Below, piece by piece: positions 36,261 through 45,521 of a stretch of 64,000 nucleotides of DNA. Numbering within the stretch: the stretch's first letter is position 1; each line of letters begins with the position of its first letter. The notes beneath the pieces are model-generated. The model saw nothing but the letters and a program-made list of their open reading frames with translations, was not told the origin of the DNA and searched no databases. Position numbers and translations under genes: made by a program. Source of the DNA: Paenisporosarcina sp. OV554 (GTDB lineage Bacteria; Bacillota; Bacilli; Bacillales_A; Planococcaceae); NCBI RefSeq assembly GCF_003058165.1, contig NZ_QBUC01000014.1:28691-92690 (forward strand). Direction: 5' to 3'.

Positions 36261-38311
36261 CAAACAAGGTCATATTTTTCTAATTTATAATAGAGTGTAC
36301 GAAGAGAAATTCCAAGTTGCTTGGCAGTTTTTGATTTGTTACCTTTTGTCATCTTGAGAGTTGAAGAAAGAATTTCTTTTTCCATTCGATCCATTTGTTC
36401 TACAAGTGGTAAAACCTCATGCGTTGGTAAACTTAATTCCTTCTCTTGTTGATTCATCATCGAGATAGGTAAATGATGATCATCTAACACCGATTCTGTC
36501 GGCTTCATAAAAATCATGCCCCGGCTTATGATATTTTCTAGCTCCCTTACATTTCCTGGCCACGAATACACACCAAGTCGTTGCAAGGCAACAGCTGATA
36601 TCCCTTCAACATTCCGTCCATACTCTTGGTTAAGTTTTACCAGAAGTCGTTCTGCTATAGCCGGGATGTCTTGTTTGTGATTACGTAAAGGAGGAATCTG
36701 AATCGGCATTCGGTTTAATCGATAATATAAGTCTTCTCTGAACTTACCTTCAAGCATTGCTTTTTCCATATGAATATTTGTAGCAGCAATTACTCGTACA
36801 TCAATTGTGATAGATTTTGTTCCGCCTACTCGAACAATTTCACTTTCTTGTAAAACTCGCAACAACTTCGCTTGCGTATTACTTGAAAGTTCTCCGATTT
36901 CATCTAAAAAGATACTTCCATGATTCGCGTCTTCAAATAAACCTCTTTTACCACCGCGTTTCGCACCAGTAAATGCACCTTCTTCATAACCAAACAATTC
37001 ACTCTCCAGTAAATGTTCAGCGATAGCTGCACAGTTAACACGAATAAATTTATTGTACTTTCGATCGCTAGAACTATGAATTGCATGTGCAAAAAGTTCT
37101 TTTCCTGTACCTGACTCACCACGCAAGAGCACTGTAACAGGAGTGTTTGCAGCTAATTTTGCCTGTTCAATCGAAATTCTCATTTCATGTGAATCACCGA
37201 TGATGTCGTCAAATGTGTATTTTGACTCCAACGTTCGAATGATGCTTCTGGCCCGATCTAACTCTTTCATTAAAGAGCGAATTTCAGTCATATCGTGAAT
37301 AACACCAACACTGCCTTTTAAGCGATTATTAACAATTATTGGTGCAACATTGACAATTACTTCTCTCTTCAAAGGACCAACTCGCATATTTACCCCACGA
37401 ATAGGTTTACGCATCTGCAGTACTTTCAAGTGAATACTTTCACCTTCACTAATATCAGTTGTTGCTGGTTTTCCAATGATATCATCAGTCTCGAGACCCG
37501 TAATTCTAGTATAAGCCGGATTTATTAATAAGCCTTTTCCTTCTTCATCTACAACTGAAATAGCGTCGTCACTTGACTGTATAATTGCTTGGAGCATTGT
37601 TTGGATTTCTTTTAAGTTGGTGATTTCTCCAGCTAAATTAACGACTTCCGAAATATCTTTAAAAACAGAAAATGCACCAATACGATTTTCTTTTTCATCA
37701 ATAATCGGAAACCTCGAAGTAACAATTTTTAAACCGTTACTTAAAGATAACTCTCGATTTAATTCTGTTCGACCCGTTTTAAAAATCCGAGGCAATTCAC
37801 TTGAAGGAATGACTTCATAAATATGTTTCCCTATCGCTTGAGTGACCGGAATATCCGTCATTCGCTCTGCGCTTTTATTGAAAAAATTCACATTCCCATT
37901 GGCATCAATGCTAATCATGCCTTCTTCTATTGAATTGAAAATTAATTGTTGCTTATGTGATTCTTCTCGAATCATTTGTATAAATTGATCTTTTTCCCTC
38001 AGTAAACCTATGAGCATGCTTGCAACTGCTCCGGGAATAAGCACTGTACCTTTAGGTCTTTCTCGAAGGAGTTCCTCAAAGACCGCTGGCTCACCAGTCA
38101 GATCAAAAATCATATGTAAGTCATTTGTTAAATAAGGTCTCCACTCTGTGCTAGTGGCAATATTATGTTGTTTTGCGATTTGAATCGCTTGTGCTGTTTC
38201 ATCAATATCAACAACGCGTTGCACATGGAATAATTCCGCTGACATCAATAATTTAAGAATCGCAGTTCCGCCGACCCCACCACCAATTATTAACACATTT
38301 TGCAAAGACAT
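36260..38311 (-). CDS. bkdR: Sigma-54-dependent activator BkdR
   Basis: The 683-residue regulator has an N-terminal Rossmann-like segment ([17 protein letters not shown]), two PAS domains (about 120-225 and 235-345, e.g. [20 protein letters not shown]) and an AAA+ domain. That domain contains [15 protein letters not shown], the sigma-54 contact motif [18 protein letters not shown] and [12 protein letters not shown]-terminal Fis-type HTH follows ([20 protein letters not shown]). It should activate the adjacent -24/-12 promoter when branched-chain substrates are present, as in B. subtilis. The Rossmann segment could sense a nucleotide or acyl-CoA (inference). Confidence 0.93.
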   Translation of the reverse strand: MSLQNVLIIGGGVGGTAILKLLMSAELFHVQRVVDIDETAQAIQIAKQHNIATSTEWRPYLTNDLHMIFDLTGEPAVFEELLRERPKGTVLIPGAVASMLIGLLREKDQFIQMIREESHKQQLIFNSIEEGMISIDANGNVNFFNKSAERMTDIPVTQAIGKHIYEVIPSSELPRIFKTGRTELNRELSLSNGLKIVTSRFPIIDEKENRIGAFSVFKDISEVVNLAGEITNLKEIQTMLQAIIQSSDDAISVVDEEGKGLLINPAYTRITGLETDDIIGKPATTDISEGESIHLKVLQMRKPIRGVNMRVGPLKREVIVNVAPIIVNNRLKGSVGVIHDMTEIRSLMKELDRARSIIRTLESKYTFDDIIGDSHEMRISIEQAKLAANTPVTVLLRGESGTGKELFAHAIHSSSDRKYNKFIRVNCAAIAEHLLESELFGYEEGAFTGAKRGGKRGLFEDANHGSIFLDEIGELSSNTQAKLLRVLQESEIVRVGGTKSITIDVRVIAATNIHMEKAMLEGKFREDLYYRLNRMPIQIPPLRNHKQDIPAIAERLLVKLNQEYGRNVEGISAVALQRLGVYSWPGNVRELENIISRGMIFMKPTESVLDDHHLPISMMNQQEKELSLPTHEVLPLVEQMDRMEKEILSSTLKMTKGNKSKTAKQLGISLRTLYYKLEKYDLV

Positions 38312-38332
38312 TCAAACACCTCGCTAACTTCG

Positions 38333-38346
38333 TGCAATCTATTGCA
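38333..38346. promoter_or_regulatory. Palindrome upstream of bkdR
   Basis: TGCAATCTATTGCA is a perfect inverted repeat (TGCAAT/ATTGCA) about 22 bases above the bkdR start. It shares TTGCA with the putative BkdR sites, so it may be an autoregulatory operator. Confidence 0.35.
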
Positions 38347-38474
38347 AAATCTATCTCTATCATACCTTATCTCGATCTTCTTGACAATGAATGGGGAGAT
38401 AGTAAAATGAGAAGAGATTTAATTATGCTTTAAAATAAAAGTTGGCACAAAACCTTATCAAAGGTTTTTAGGAG

Positions 38475-38729
38475 ATGAAAAAATTGGCACGAATGTTAGC
38501 ATTTCTTGTATTACTGATTCCCGGCTTGATGGCTGCTGGTGGAATCAAACTCATACGTGACACCATCTTTGGCAAACTCATTGGGCCAATACCTTTTTTA
38601 GGGCTACAATTTATATTAGGTATTGTGATGTTAGTAATTGGGTTAGGATTTTTCGCTGGTTTCTTATTACACCGTGACCGAAAAAACGGCAAGGTTCAAC
38701 CCAGATTCGCAAACAAAAAGGAATCCTGA
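38475..38729 (+). CDS. yqzF: DUF2627 small membrane protein
   Basis: The 84-residue protein has two membrane helices (LARMLAFLVLLIPGLMAAGG and FILGIVMLVIGLGFFAGFLL) joined by a short loop, and a basic C-terminal tail. This is the DUF2627 pattern of B. subtilis YqzF, which also lies between bkdR and the yqiK/spo0A side. AGGAG precedes the ATG at normal spacing. Function unknown. A terminator follows. Confidence 0.8.
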   Translation: MKKLARMLAFLVLLIPGLMAAGGIKLIRDTIFGKLIGPIPFLGLQFILGIVMLVIGLGFFAGFLLHRDRKNGKVQPRFANKKES

Positions 38730-38755
38730 ATTTACTTTCAGGGTTCCTTTTTTCT
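38716..38755 (+). terminator. Terminator of yqzF
   Basis: AAAAAGGAatCCTGAA / TTTCAGGgtTCCTTTTTT hairpin overlapping the stop codon region. Confidence 0.8.
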
Positions 38756-38766
38756 ACAATGGCTCT

Positions 38767-38887
38767 GTTAAACTATACTTTCGTTTATCGTACATTTGCG
38801 CTTGCCGCACTTTTCGCAGGAGCCAACAAGCATGAAAACCACATACTTGTGGGTCTCATGTTTCACGTTCTTGCGGCATTCTAGACA
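38767..38887 (+). repeat. Dispersed intergenic repeat, copy B
   Basis: It shares with copy A (22261-22371, inverted) the blocks GTTAAACT-TACT, CGTACAT-TGCGCT, GAGCCAACAAG-ATGAAAAC, GTGGGTCTCA, TTCACG, TGCGGCAT and CTAGACACAA. This copy has an extra 9-10 bases, ACCACATACTT before GTGGG, which can pair with the flanking AAGTATGTGG-like arm. Confidence 0.75.
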
Positions 38888-39000
38888 CAATTATACTCTG
38901 TCTTTTGTTCTTCAATATCAACAGCATTCTTCAACATAGCCTATACATGTAAACGTATTGGTTCGAAAACTTTCCCTCTTTATTCTGAACAAATCTGACC

Positions 39001-39717
39001 CTAACTTAATTGTTTTATTAACACTTTGTCAGGATAATCCGTAATCCAACCTAAAACCACTGGATGTGGCTTAGCTAAATATTTTTCGCTTCCATCAATT
39101 CCGTAAAACCGCAAAGGCATATTCGATTGAAAAGCTAAATCTAATTTCTTTTGAGCATAATGTCTTTTATGCATATGTAGTGCATCCGCGGCTTTCAATC
39201 GACCAAGTTCTTCCCAGTTCGTTTTTCTTGTACCAATATAAGCTGTATGCAGCATGGGGTTACACTGTTTAATTCGCTCAAGTACCTCATAATGAAATGA
39301 TGAAAAATGAATGTTTAAATGTGAATATGTTCTTTTAAATAACAAATTAACTTGTTCCGGTGCGTCAATAAATGTTTCTTTTAATTCCACATTAAGGGCT
39401 AATCCATTGTTTGTAGCAAAGGTTAATACATCATCAAATGTTAATACAGAATTCCCATTAATTAATCTTAAGATAGAAGTCCCTAACTTTAATTTACTAA
39501 CTTCCTCGAAGGTCATCGTCGATACATTTCTACGAATCCTCGCTAACCGCCAAAAATCCAAGTCATGTGTAACGATTGGCACTAAATCTTTTGTTAATTG
39601 TAAATCTATCTCCAAACCATCTGCTCCTAGTTCAATCGCTTTCCTAAAAGCAGCGGAAGAATTTTCAAGTGCATATGCAGAAGCCCCACGATGTGCATAT
39701 ATCGGAACTCTTATCAT
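39001..39717 (-). CDS. yqiK: Glycerophosphodiester phosphodiesterase
   Basis: It hydrolyses glycerophosphodiesters to glycerol-3-phosphate and an alcohol. The 238-residue GDPD TIM barrel has the catalytic HRGASAYALENS (His-Arg near residue 8), DGLEIDLQLTKDLVPIVTHD (metal-binding Glu-x-Asp and second His) and GLALNVELKET. There is no signal peptide, so it is cytoplasmic. AAGGTG lies 9 bases before ATG 39717; the TTG at 39729 is too close. Gene order next to spo0A matches B. subtilis yqiK. Confidence 0.88.
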   Translation of the reverse strand: MIRVPIYAHRGASAYALENSSAAFRKAIELGADGLEIDLQLTKDLVPIVTHDLDFWRLARIRRNVSTMTFEEVSKLKLGTSILRLINGNSVLTFDDVLTFATNNGLALNVELKETFIDAPEQVNLLFKRTYSHLNIHFSSFHYEVLERIKQCNPMLHTAYIGTRKTNWEELGRLKAADALHMHKRHYAQKKLDLAFQSNMPLRFYGIDGSEKYLAKPHPVVLGWITDYPDKVLIKQLS

Positions 39718-40183
39718 TTTTTTCAACACCTTGTCTATATGTATAGTTTTCTTTACCCTCTCCTCCCTATTATATGCATAGTTCTGTCTTTTACTGGGTA
39801 AAAAACAAGGTTGAGATTTATCATCAGCTCATATTAGGAATTACCCTTACTGTTCTCTAAGAGAGATTATCATCTTTTATTGCCGAATTCTGAAGTTCTT
39901 TAATAATAAATTACTCAAAAATACCACTTCGAAGTAGAGTAACGTCAATAGGACTATTGATCTTGGAATCCTTATACATCGAATGCCATGTGTCAAATAA
40001 GACTTTCTCACAGAACATCTATATTGGTCTCCAAATCAAAAAAACATCAGAGTCAACTTCCTGGCAGTATGCAATAATTCTAGAAAGTTCAGCAAATAGA
40101 CTTTTACTAATAGCACTTTCAATTTCTTTAATGGAGAGATTCAAGTACAGTTAACCTCATGACCTCACCCTTTTCGACAAAAT
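39718..40183. other. Gene-free interval containing a germination-gene remnant
   Basis: Apart from the GerC fragment at 39911-40147, I see only AT-rich DNA here, including the promoter of the phosphodiesterase near 39730-39780. Confidence 0.4.
39911..40147 (-). pseudogene. Remnant of a GerC-family germination lipoprotein C-terminus
   Basis: It reads YLNLSIKEIESAISKSLFAE, then LSRIIAYCQEVDSDVF and a stop; a second stretch, CEKVLFDTWHSMYKDSKINS then PIDVTLLRSGIFE-stop, follows. SIKEIE...I...SDVF and the closing PI-x-V-x-x-x-R-x-G are the signatures of the Ger(x)C C-terminal domain (spore germinant receptor C subunit). The central FGFG region is deleted and an in-frame stop lies directly before the first residue. 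Confidence 0.6.
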
Positions 40184-40222
40184 AAAAAGACCAATGAATT
40201 TTAATCTTCATTGGTCATTCTA
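40184..40222 (-). terminator. Terminator of spo0A
   Basis: GACCAATGAA / TTCATTGGTC hairpin with an A/T-rich flank, about 95 bases past the spo0A stop. Confidence 0.75.
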
Positions 40223-40315
40223 ATAAAAGTTTATTGGTTTAGAAATCAAATTTTAGTTTAAATTCTAAGAAATTGGTTGGTCTACATTTCTCTGTAAACC
40301 CAGTCATATCAATGA

Positions 40316-41107
40316 TTAACTCGCCATGTTTTCCAAGCGAATTTTATCAGCAATCATTGCAATGAATTCTGAATTTGTCGGTTTGCTCTTCAAGTGATGA
40401 ACGGTATAGCCGAAAGTTTTCGAGATGGACTCATAATTCCCACGGTTCCAAGCGACTTCAATTGCATGACGAATGGCACGTTCCACTCGTGAGGAAGTCG
40501 TGTTGAATTTAACACCGATTTCAGGATATAAGACTTTTGTAATGGATCCCAATAATTCAATATCATCATATACCATGTGAATTGCTTCGCGTAAATATGC
40601 GTACCCTTTAATATGTGCAGGGACACCGATTTCTTTAATGACTGCGGTAATTGTTGTATCAATCATTTTTTGATTCACTTTTTCTTGTGGTTGGCTTTGT
40701 AAAATACTTGTACGTTGAGTGGTTTCTTGCTTGTGACCAGCAACTTGAAGAATCTGATTAACTAGGCGATCAAATTCAAATGGTTTTAACATAAAGTATG
40801 AAGCACCTAATTCAACTGCTTGTTTCATAACATCTTCTTGACCAAAAGCAGTTAACATAATGACTTGAACTTTAGATAACTTTTCGTTTGCTTGCATCAT
40901 TTCGAGTACTGCTAGACCATCCAAGTGAGGCATAATTATATCTAATAATAAAACATCTGGCAATTCGTTCTCCATCATACTTAAAATAACTTTTCCATTT
41001 GGAGCTGTTGTAATGACTTCAATTTGAGGATGGCTTGATAAGTATGACTCCAGTGTTTTTACCAATTCTTTATTATCATCAGCAATTGCTACTTTTATTT
41101 TTTCCAT
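40316..41107 (-). CDS. spo0A: Sporulation master regulator Spo0A
   Basis: The response regulator of sporulation entry. The 263-residue protein has a receiver domain with the acidic pocket D10-D11, phosphoacceptor D56 in [14 protein letters not shown], and Lys in [10 protein letters not shown]; a linker; then the Spo0A_C domain with the DNA recognition helix region [27 protein letters not shown] precedes ATG 41107; the frame extends upstream without a signal. Transcription is probably from a sigma-H promoter with three 0A boxes. Confidence 0.96.
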   Translation of the reverse strand: MEKIKVAIADDNKELVKTLESYLSSHPQIEVITTAPNGKVILSMMENELPDVLLLDIIMPHLDGLAVLEMMQANEKLSKVQVIMLTAFGQEDVMKQAVELGASYFMLKPFEFDRLVNQILQVAGHKQETTQRTSILQSQPQEKVNQKMIDTTITAVIKEIGVPAHIKGYAYLREAIHMVYDDIELLGSITKVLYPEIGVKFNTTSSRVERAIRHAIEVAWNRGNYESISKTFGYTVHHLKSKPTNSEFIAMIADKIRLENMAS

Positions 41108-41187
41108 TTCTAATTCCTCCTCAAGTATATCTGCGAACATGGATGTTTGTTTTTATTGGACATTCTTCCAATTTCACACTGTAAAGT

Positions 41188-41216
41188 TAATTCGACATTT
41201 TGATTGTAAACCCTTT
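41188..41216 (-). promoter_or_regulatory. Candidate sigma-H promoter of spo0A with overlapping 0A box
   Basis: On the minus strand AAAGGGTTT (-35, consensus RNAGGAWWW) and GTCGAATTA (-10, RNNGAATWW) are 11 bases apart. The -10 overlaps TGTCGAA (41191-41197), a perfect 0A box. Confidence 0.6.
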
Positions 41217-41260
41217 ATTCATTTTTAAAAAGGGTAAATAGTTAGAAGATTTAGATGATT

Positions 41261-41297
41261 TTCGACGAATGTCAAGTTTTTCTATATTTTTGTCGAA
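41261..41297. promoter_or_regulatory. Two further 0A boxes upstream of spo0A
   Basis: TGTCGAA at 41291-41297 (perfect) and TTCGACG at 41261-41267 (one mismatch to TTCGACA). They lie 45-80 bases above the sigma-H -35, as upstream 0A boxes do in B. subtilis. Confidence 0.55.
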
Positions 41298-41326
41298 TAA
41301 TCGTTACATTAATAATAACAAATAAT

Positions 41327-41357
41327 CAAAAAAAAACCACACTTTTTCAAGTGTGGT
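41327..41357 (-). terminator. Terminator of spoIVB
   Basis: CCACACTTG / CAAGTGTGG type stem followed by T9 on the minus strand, 12 bases after the spoIVB stop. Confidence 0.88.
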
Positions 41358-41369
41358 CAGAAATATTCA

Positions 41370-42329
41370 TTATGGCTGTTTTTTTATCATTTCCTGAATA
41401 GGGATGGCTGCTCCTTTAACCGGATTATCCACCACCATATGTGTAATTGCTCCCGCAAATTTCCCATTTTGTAAAATAGGACTTCCGCTCATACCTTGTA
41501 AAATACCGCCTGTCTTTTCAATCAATACTTTATCCGTCACAATAAATTGAAAAGTCTTTTTATCGACTTTTATTATTTCTATTTGATACGGTTGCACGTC
41601 ATTGCCTTCAATTGCTGTATATATTTCAGCTTTACCTTTTTTGATGTGATCGGTTTTTAATGTTGGAATTGCTTGACCTTTTTGTAAATCAGGATCAATC
41701 AACTCACCAAATACGCCATAAACTGTATTTTCTTGAACACTTCCCGCCTGCACATGTATCGATGATTGTTTGGCTATTTTATAACCTGGTTTTCCGGGAG
41801 TGCTTTTGTGAATACGTGCAATATCAGACAAAAAGATTGTGCCACCTAAAAATGGTGGTGCCTGTTCAATTTGTTGGTCCACTATTTGATGTCCTAAAGC
41901 TCCATACTCATTTGTAGTAGGATTTACATATGTGATTGTTCCAATTCCCTCGGTATGGTCCCGTAAAAACGGTAGCATACTTTCTAGTTGATTTGCCGAT
42001 ACTAATACAGCTTGTCTTTTACTTTCACGTAAAAATTCGACGGAAACTTTCTTGTCATTGTTTTCTTTACTTGTTTTTTTCCAATCCTCAATTGACTCAA
42101 TTGATTTTTTATTCAGTGATATTATTTGATCACCATTTTTAAACCACCATTTCTCATCAATCATCACATCATGAACAAATGTTGGATTTTCAAGTTTTAA
42201 CTGCACACCAATCGATTGACCAAGTGGGATTAAATTATCACCACTTTTCGCTGCTAAAGAGCTCGTTGGAAAGACAATCAATAATCCCAAAAGAATGGTA
42301 ATAAACCGTTTATTAGCAACACATCGCAT
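41370..42329 (-). CDS. spoIVB: SpoIVB signalling peptidase (reduced form)
   Basis: The forespore-secreted S55 serine peptidase that triggers pro-sigma-K processing. The 319-residue protein has a signal/anchor segment (about 8-26), a PDZ-like domain (about 35-110) and the peptidase domain. H147 in EYGALGHQI, D266 in IVTDK and S281 in GMSGSP align in order and spacing with the B. subtilis triad (Asp-Ser distance 15). The roughly 90-residue region between anchor and PDZ in B. subtilis (425 residues) is missing, the PDZ is trimmed, and the C-terminal FVNDPTSGYG block is replaced by VVDNPVKGAAIPI. GGAGG precedes the ATG. Same order as B. subtilis: recN-spoIVB-spo0A. Confidence 0.9.
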   Translation of the reverse strand: MRCVANKRFITILLGLLIVFPTSSLAAKSGDNLIPLGQSIGVQLKLENPTFVHDVMIDEKWWFKNGDQIISLNKKSIESIEDWKKTSKENNDKKVSVEFLRESKRQAVLVSANQLESMLPFLRDHTEGIGTITYVNPTTNEYGALGHQIVDQQIEQAPPFLGGTIFLSDIARIHKSTPGKPGYKIAKQSSIHVQAGSVQENTVYGVFGELIDPDLQKGQAIPTLKTDHIKKGKAEIYTAIEGNDVQPYQIEIIKVDKKTFQFIVTDKVLIEKTGGILQGMSGSPILQNGKFAGAITHMVVDNPVKGAAIPIQEMIKKQP

Positions 42330-42397
42330 ACTTCACCTCCATTTATCAGGATATCTTTAATATGTGTTTTATATGGTTTGTTATGAAAGGTAAAATT

Positions 42398-42436
42398 TCG
42401 AAAAAAAAAAGCACATGCTGATACAGCAGTGCTTCC
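42398..42436 (-). terminator. Terminator of recN
   Basis: AAGCAC-TGCTG / CAGCA-GTGCTT-type hairpin followed by a ten-T run on the minus strand. Confidence 0.8.
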
Positions 42437-42441
42437 AGATT

Positions 42442-44136
42442 CTATACATGAGATAATTTTTTTCTTTGTTCCGCAATTGAGAGCAATTCCGTTGCATGCT
42501 CCAATGTTAACGTTGTAATTTCTGAACCAGACATCATACGACTTAATTCTTGTACACGATATTGGCCAGTAACTTCAGTTAATTTAGTCATCGTCCGTTT
42601 ACCCATAACTTCTTTTTCAATTAATAATTGTTGATCCGCCATTGCGGCAACTTGAGGGAGATGAGTAATACATAGTACTTGTGAAGAACGAGAGATATTA
42701 GCAATTTTTTCAGCAATTGCTTGTGCAACTCGTCCGCTAACTCCCGTATCCACTTCGTCAAAAATAATAGATGTAATCCCTTGATGTTTAGAGAATATTC
42801 CTTTTAGCGCTAGCATCATACGTGAAAGTTCACCGCCAGAAGCGATTTTCGAAATCGGTTTTGCTGGCTCTCCAACATTTGTTGACATATAAAATGACAC
42901 ATCGTCTTTACCATTTTTGTCAAAAATAGAAGATGGTTTAAAAACCACTTCAAATGTTGCTTTTTCCATAAATAATTCACGTAATTGAAGGACAATAGCC
43001 TCGCTTAAACTTTTCGCAGCTTTTTTGCGATAGATCGTTAATTCTATAGCATCAATTTCTAAATCTTTTTCGACTTGTTCAAGTGCTTTTTGTCGTTGTT
43101 GAATACGTTCATCGCGATTCATAAGTGCATCTAACTCTTCACCAATTTTTTTGCGGTAAGCAAAAATTTCTGAAATCGAATTACCGTATTTTCTTTTTAG
43201 CGATTGGATGGCAGCTAATCTATCTTCGATGACATTTAAACGTTCTTCATCAAACTCTGATTCATCAATTTCACTTTTCAGTTGATATGACAGTTCTTGA
43301 AGGGAATAAAATGAATTCGATACAAGTTCTGCTTGTTCTTTGTACGATTCATCAAAAGAAGCAATATCTTCAAGCTCACTCATAGCATTACCTATCCAAT
43401 CAAGCCCTTTTGATTCTCCATTTAGAGCTTCTTGAGCAGCTGAAATTCGTTCAAACGTTTTGTGGTAATTTTGGAACTTTTTACGTTCTGATTGAAGATC
43501 TTCATCTTCGTTATCAATTAATTCGATAGCATCTATTTCATTGATTTGGTATTGATATAAATCAATTCTTTGAGCAATTTGTTGTTCATTGTCACTGACT
43601 GAAGCTAGTTCTTTTTTTAATTTCATGTACTTTTGGAAGAGACCTGAATAACTTTCCTTGGCCTTTTGAATCTTACTTCCTGCAAATTGATCAAGTAAAT
43701 AAATATGTAGTCGTTCATCCATTAACTCTTGGCTTTCATGTTGTCCATGAATATCAATTAATGAACCACCAATTTCTCTCAAAATGGCTATAGTGACCAA
43801 CTTGCCATTAACACGACAGACACTTTTCCCATGATCATTAATATCTCGTCTTAAGATAACAGAATCATCATCAGCTTCAATTCCTACATCCTGTAATTTT
43901 TGGAATACTGGATGCTGAGCGTTTTGTAAATAAAACAAGCCTTCAAGTTCCGCTTTTTTGGCACCATGACGGATAAATTCTTGTGATCCTCTTCCACCTG
44001 CAAGTAAATGAACAGCATCAATTATGATTGATTTACCTGCACCAGTTTCACCAGTGAGAACCGTCAATCCATCTGAAAAGCTCACAGATACTTCCTCTAT
44101 TATGGCAAAGTTTTTAATAGATAATTCTTTTAACAC
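42442..44136 (-). CDS. recN: DNA repair protein RecN
   Basis: An SMC-like ATPase recruited early to double-strand breaks. The 564-residue protein has Walker A GETGAGKSIIIDA (about 29-41), a long central coiled coil (about 150-370), and the C-terminal ABC signature ASGGELSRMMLALKG with Walker B TSIIFDEVDTGVSGRVAQAI. Normal length. It sits 15 bases downstream of argR. Confidence 0.95.
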   Translation of the reverse strand: MLKELSIKNFAIIEEVSVSFSDGLTVLTGETGAGKSIIIDAVHLLAGGRGSQEFIRHGAKKAELEGLFYLQNAQHPVFQKLQDVGIEADDDSVILRRDINDHGKSVCRVNGKLVTIAILREIGGSLIDIHGQHESQELMDERLHIYLLDQFAGSKIQKAKESYSGLFQKYMKLKKELASVSDNEQQIAQRIDLYQYQINEIDAIELIDNEDEDLQSERKKFQNYHKTFERISAAQEALNGESKGLDWIGNAMSELEDIASFDESYKEQAELVSNSFYSLQELSYQLKSEIDESEFDEERLNVIEDRLAAIQSLKRKYGNSISEIFAYRKKIGEELDALMNRDERIQQRQKALEQVEKDLEIDAIELTIYRKKAAKSLSEAIVLQLRELFMEKATFEVVFKPSSIFDKNGKDDVSFYMSTNVGEPAKPISKIASGGELSRMMLALKGIFSKHQGITSIIFDEVDTGVSGRVAQAIAEKIANISRSSQVLCITHLPQVAAMADQQLLIEKEVMGKRTMTKLTEVTGQYRVQELSRMMSGSEITTLTLEHATELLSIAEQRKKLSHV

Positions 44137-44151
44137 AAAGTATCACCTCTT

Positions 44152-44601
44152 TTAAAGCATCTCGAGTAATCTTGTTTTAATTAAGTCACGTTCAGTTGTA
44201 TCTTTGCAAATAATTAAACAGGTATCATCACCGCAAATTGTCCCTAATATTTCTTTCCAATCGAGATGATCAATTAATGAACCTATGGCATGCGCATTTC
44301 CTGGCAAAGTTTTCATTACTAAAAAATGACTTGCTCCATCAATACTTACAAAAGCATCAGTTAGTGCGCGGTGTAATTTTTGCATAGGATTAAATCGTTG
44401 ATCAGCTGGCAAGCTATATTTATAGCGACCATCTTGCAATGGTACTTTTACTAAATGAAGTTCTTTTATATCACGAGAAACTGTCGCTTGAGTAACATTG
44501 TATCCAGCATTTTTCAAGATTTCTACTAAATCGTCTTGCGTTTCAATCTCATGATTGGCAATAATATCGCGTATCCTTATATGTCTTTGGCCCTTGTTCA
44601 T
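44152..44601 (-). CDS. argR: Arginine repressor ArgR/AhrC
   Basis: An arginine-sensing hexameric regulator. The 149-residue protein has an N-terminal winged helix ([35 protein letters not shown]) and a C-terminal oligomerisation domain with [15 protein letters not shown], where the GDDT binds arginine. AGGAGTG before ATG 44601 sets the start. A perfect inverted repeat operator lies just upstream, pointing to autoregulation. Confidence 0.93.
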   Translation of the reverse strand: MNKGQRHIRIRDIIANHEIETQDDLVEILKNAGYNVTQATVSRDIKELHLVKVPLQDGRYKYSLPADQRFNPMQKLHRALTDAFVSIDGASHFLVMKTLPGNAHAIGSLIDHLDWKEILGTICGDDTCLIICKDTTERDLIKTRLLEML

Positions 44602-44620
44602 CAAAGTTCACTCCTAAAAA

Positions 44621-44646
44621 ATGAATAATTATACTTAATTATTCAT
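44621..44646. promoter_or_regulatory. Probable ARG box pair in front of argR
   Basis: ATGAATAATTA-TACT-TAATTATTCAT is a perfect 11-bp inverted repeat 19 bases above the argR start. Each arm matches the ARG-box half TGAATAAWWAT. Autorepression by ArgR is inferred. Confidence 0.7.
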
Positions 44647-44680
44647 ATCGTACCATTTACTTCTCATCCGTACAAGAAAA

Positions 44681-44705
44681 AAACGGCCTATCGTAGGCCG
44701 TTTCA
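44681..44705 (-). terminator. Terminator of yqxC
   Basis: AAACGGCCTA-CGA-TAGGCCGTTT followed by T-run; the stop codon of yqxC lies in the left arm. Confidence 0.88.
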
Positions 44706-45521
44706 CGTTAGTTGTTGATGTGCATCACGCACAATTTGTTTAAGTTGTTCTTCAGTAAATTGCGTCTCATTTGTTTCAGTAGCAACTAAATGGAATAAAA
44801 ATTCAATGTTACCTTCTCCACCTGTTATGGGTGAAAACGAAGCATTTTTAAGTGTGAAACCTACTTCTTGGGAAAAGACGGAAATTGTTTCTAACACTTT
44901 GGTATGGATTTTTGCATCGCGCACGACACCTTTTTTACCAACATTCGCTTTTCCTGCTTCAAATTGTGGTTTCACGAGTGCTATTACATCACTTCCTGGC
45001 ACAAGTAATGTTTTCAAGACGGGTAAAATGAGTTTTAGTGAAATAAACGAAACATCAATCGTTGCAAATTCAGGTAAACCTTCAGCTAAATCGACTCCTG
45101 TGACATAGCGGAAATTGGTACGTTCCATGACGGTTACTCGTTCATCTTGACGGATTTTCCAAGCCAGTTGATTGTAGCCAACATCCAGTGCATAACAATG
45201 TCGCGCTCCGTTTTGCAGAGCACAATCTGTAAACCCACCAGTAGAAGCCCCAATATCTAACATTAACTTATCTTTAACATCAATTTGAAAATAACTAAGT
45301 GCCTTTTCAAGTTTTAAGCCACCTCTACTTACATAAGGCATTTCTTTCCCTTTTACTTGAAGTGGGGAATCGCTTGAGATTTTTTCACCAGGCTTTTCAA
45401 GACGAACTTCATTTGTATAAACAGTCCCGGCCATAATCGCCCGTTTTGCTTTTTCTCTAGTTTCACAAAGTCCACGTTCTACAAGTAAAACATCGACTCT
45501 TTCTTTTGGGGTTTTAATCAT
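44703..45521 (-). CDS. yqxC: TlyA family rRNA methyltransferase / hemolysin-like
   Basis: The 272-residue protein has an S4 RNA-binding domain ([28 protein letters not shown]) and an FtsJ/RrmJ Rossmann methyltransferase domain ([46 protein letters not shown]). TlyA relatives 2'-O-methylate rRNA. It overlaps dxs by 4 bases. B. subtilis order dxs-yqxC-ahrC-recN is kept. Confidence 0.92.
   Translation of the reverse strand: MIKTPKERVDVLLVERGLCETREKAKRAIMAGTVYTNEVRLEKPGEKISSDSPLQVKGKEMPYVSRGGLKLEKALSYFQIDVKDKLMLDIGASTGGFTDCALQNGARHCYALDVGYNQLAWKIRQDERVTVMERTNFRYVTGVDLAEGLPEFATIDVSFISLKLILPVLKTLLVPGSDVIALVKPQFEAGKANVGKKGVVRDAKIHTKVLETISVFSQEVGFTLKNASFSPITGGEGNIEFLFHLVATETNETQFTEEQLKQIVRDAHQQLT

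Noticed and set aside
39957..40154. 65-codon plus frame near spo0A
   Set aside because: Antisense to the GerC remnant, which explains the composition better.
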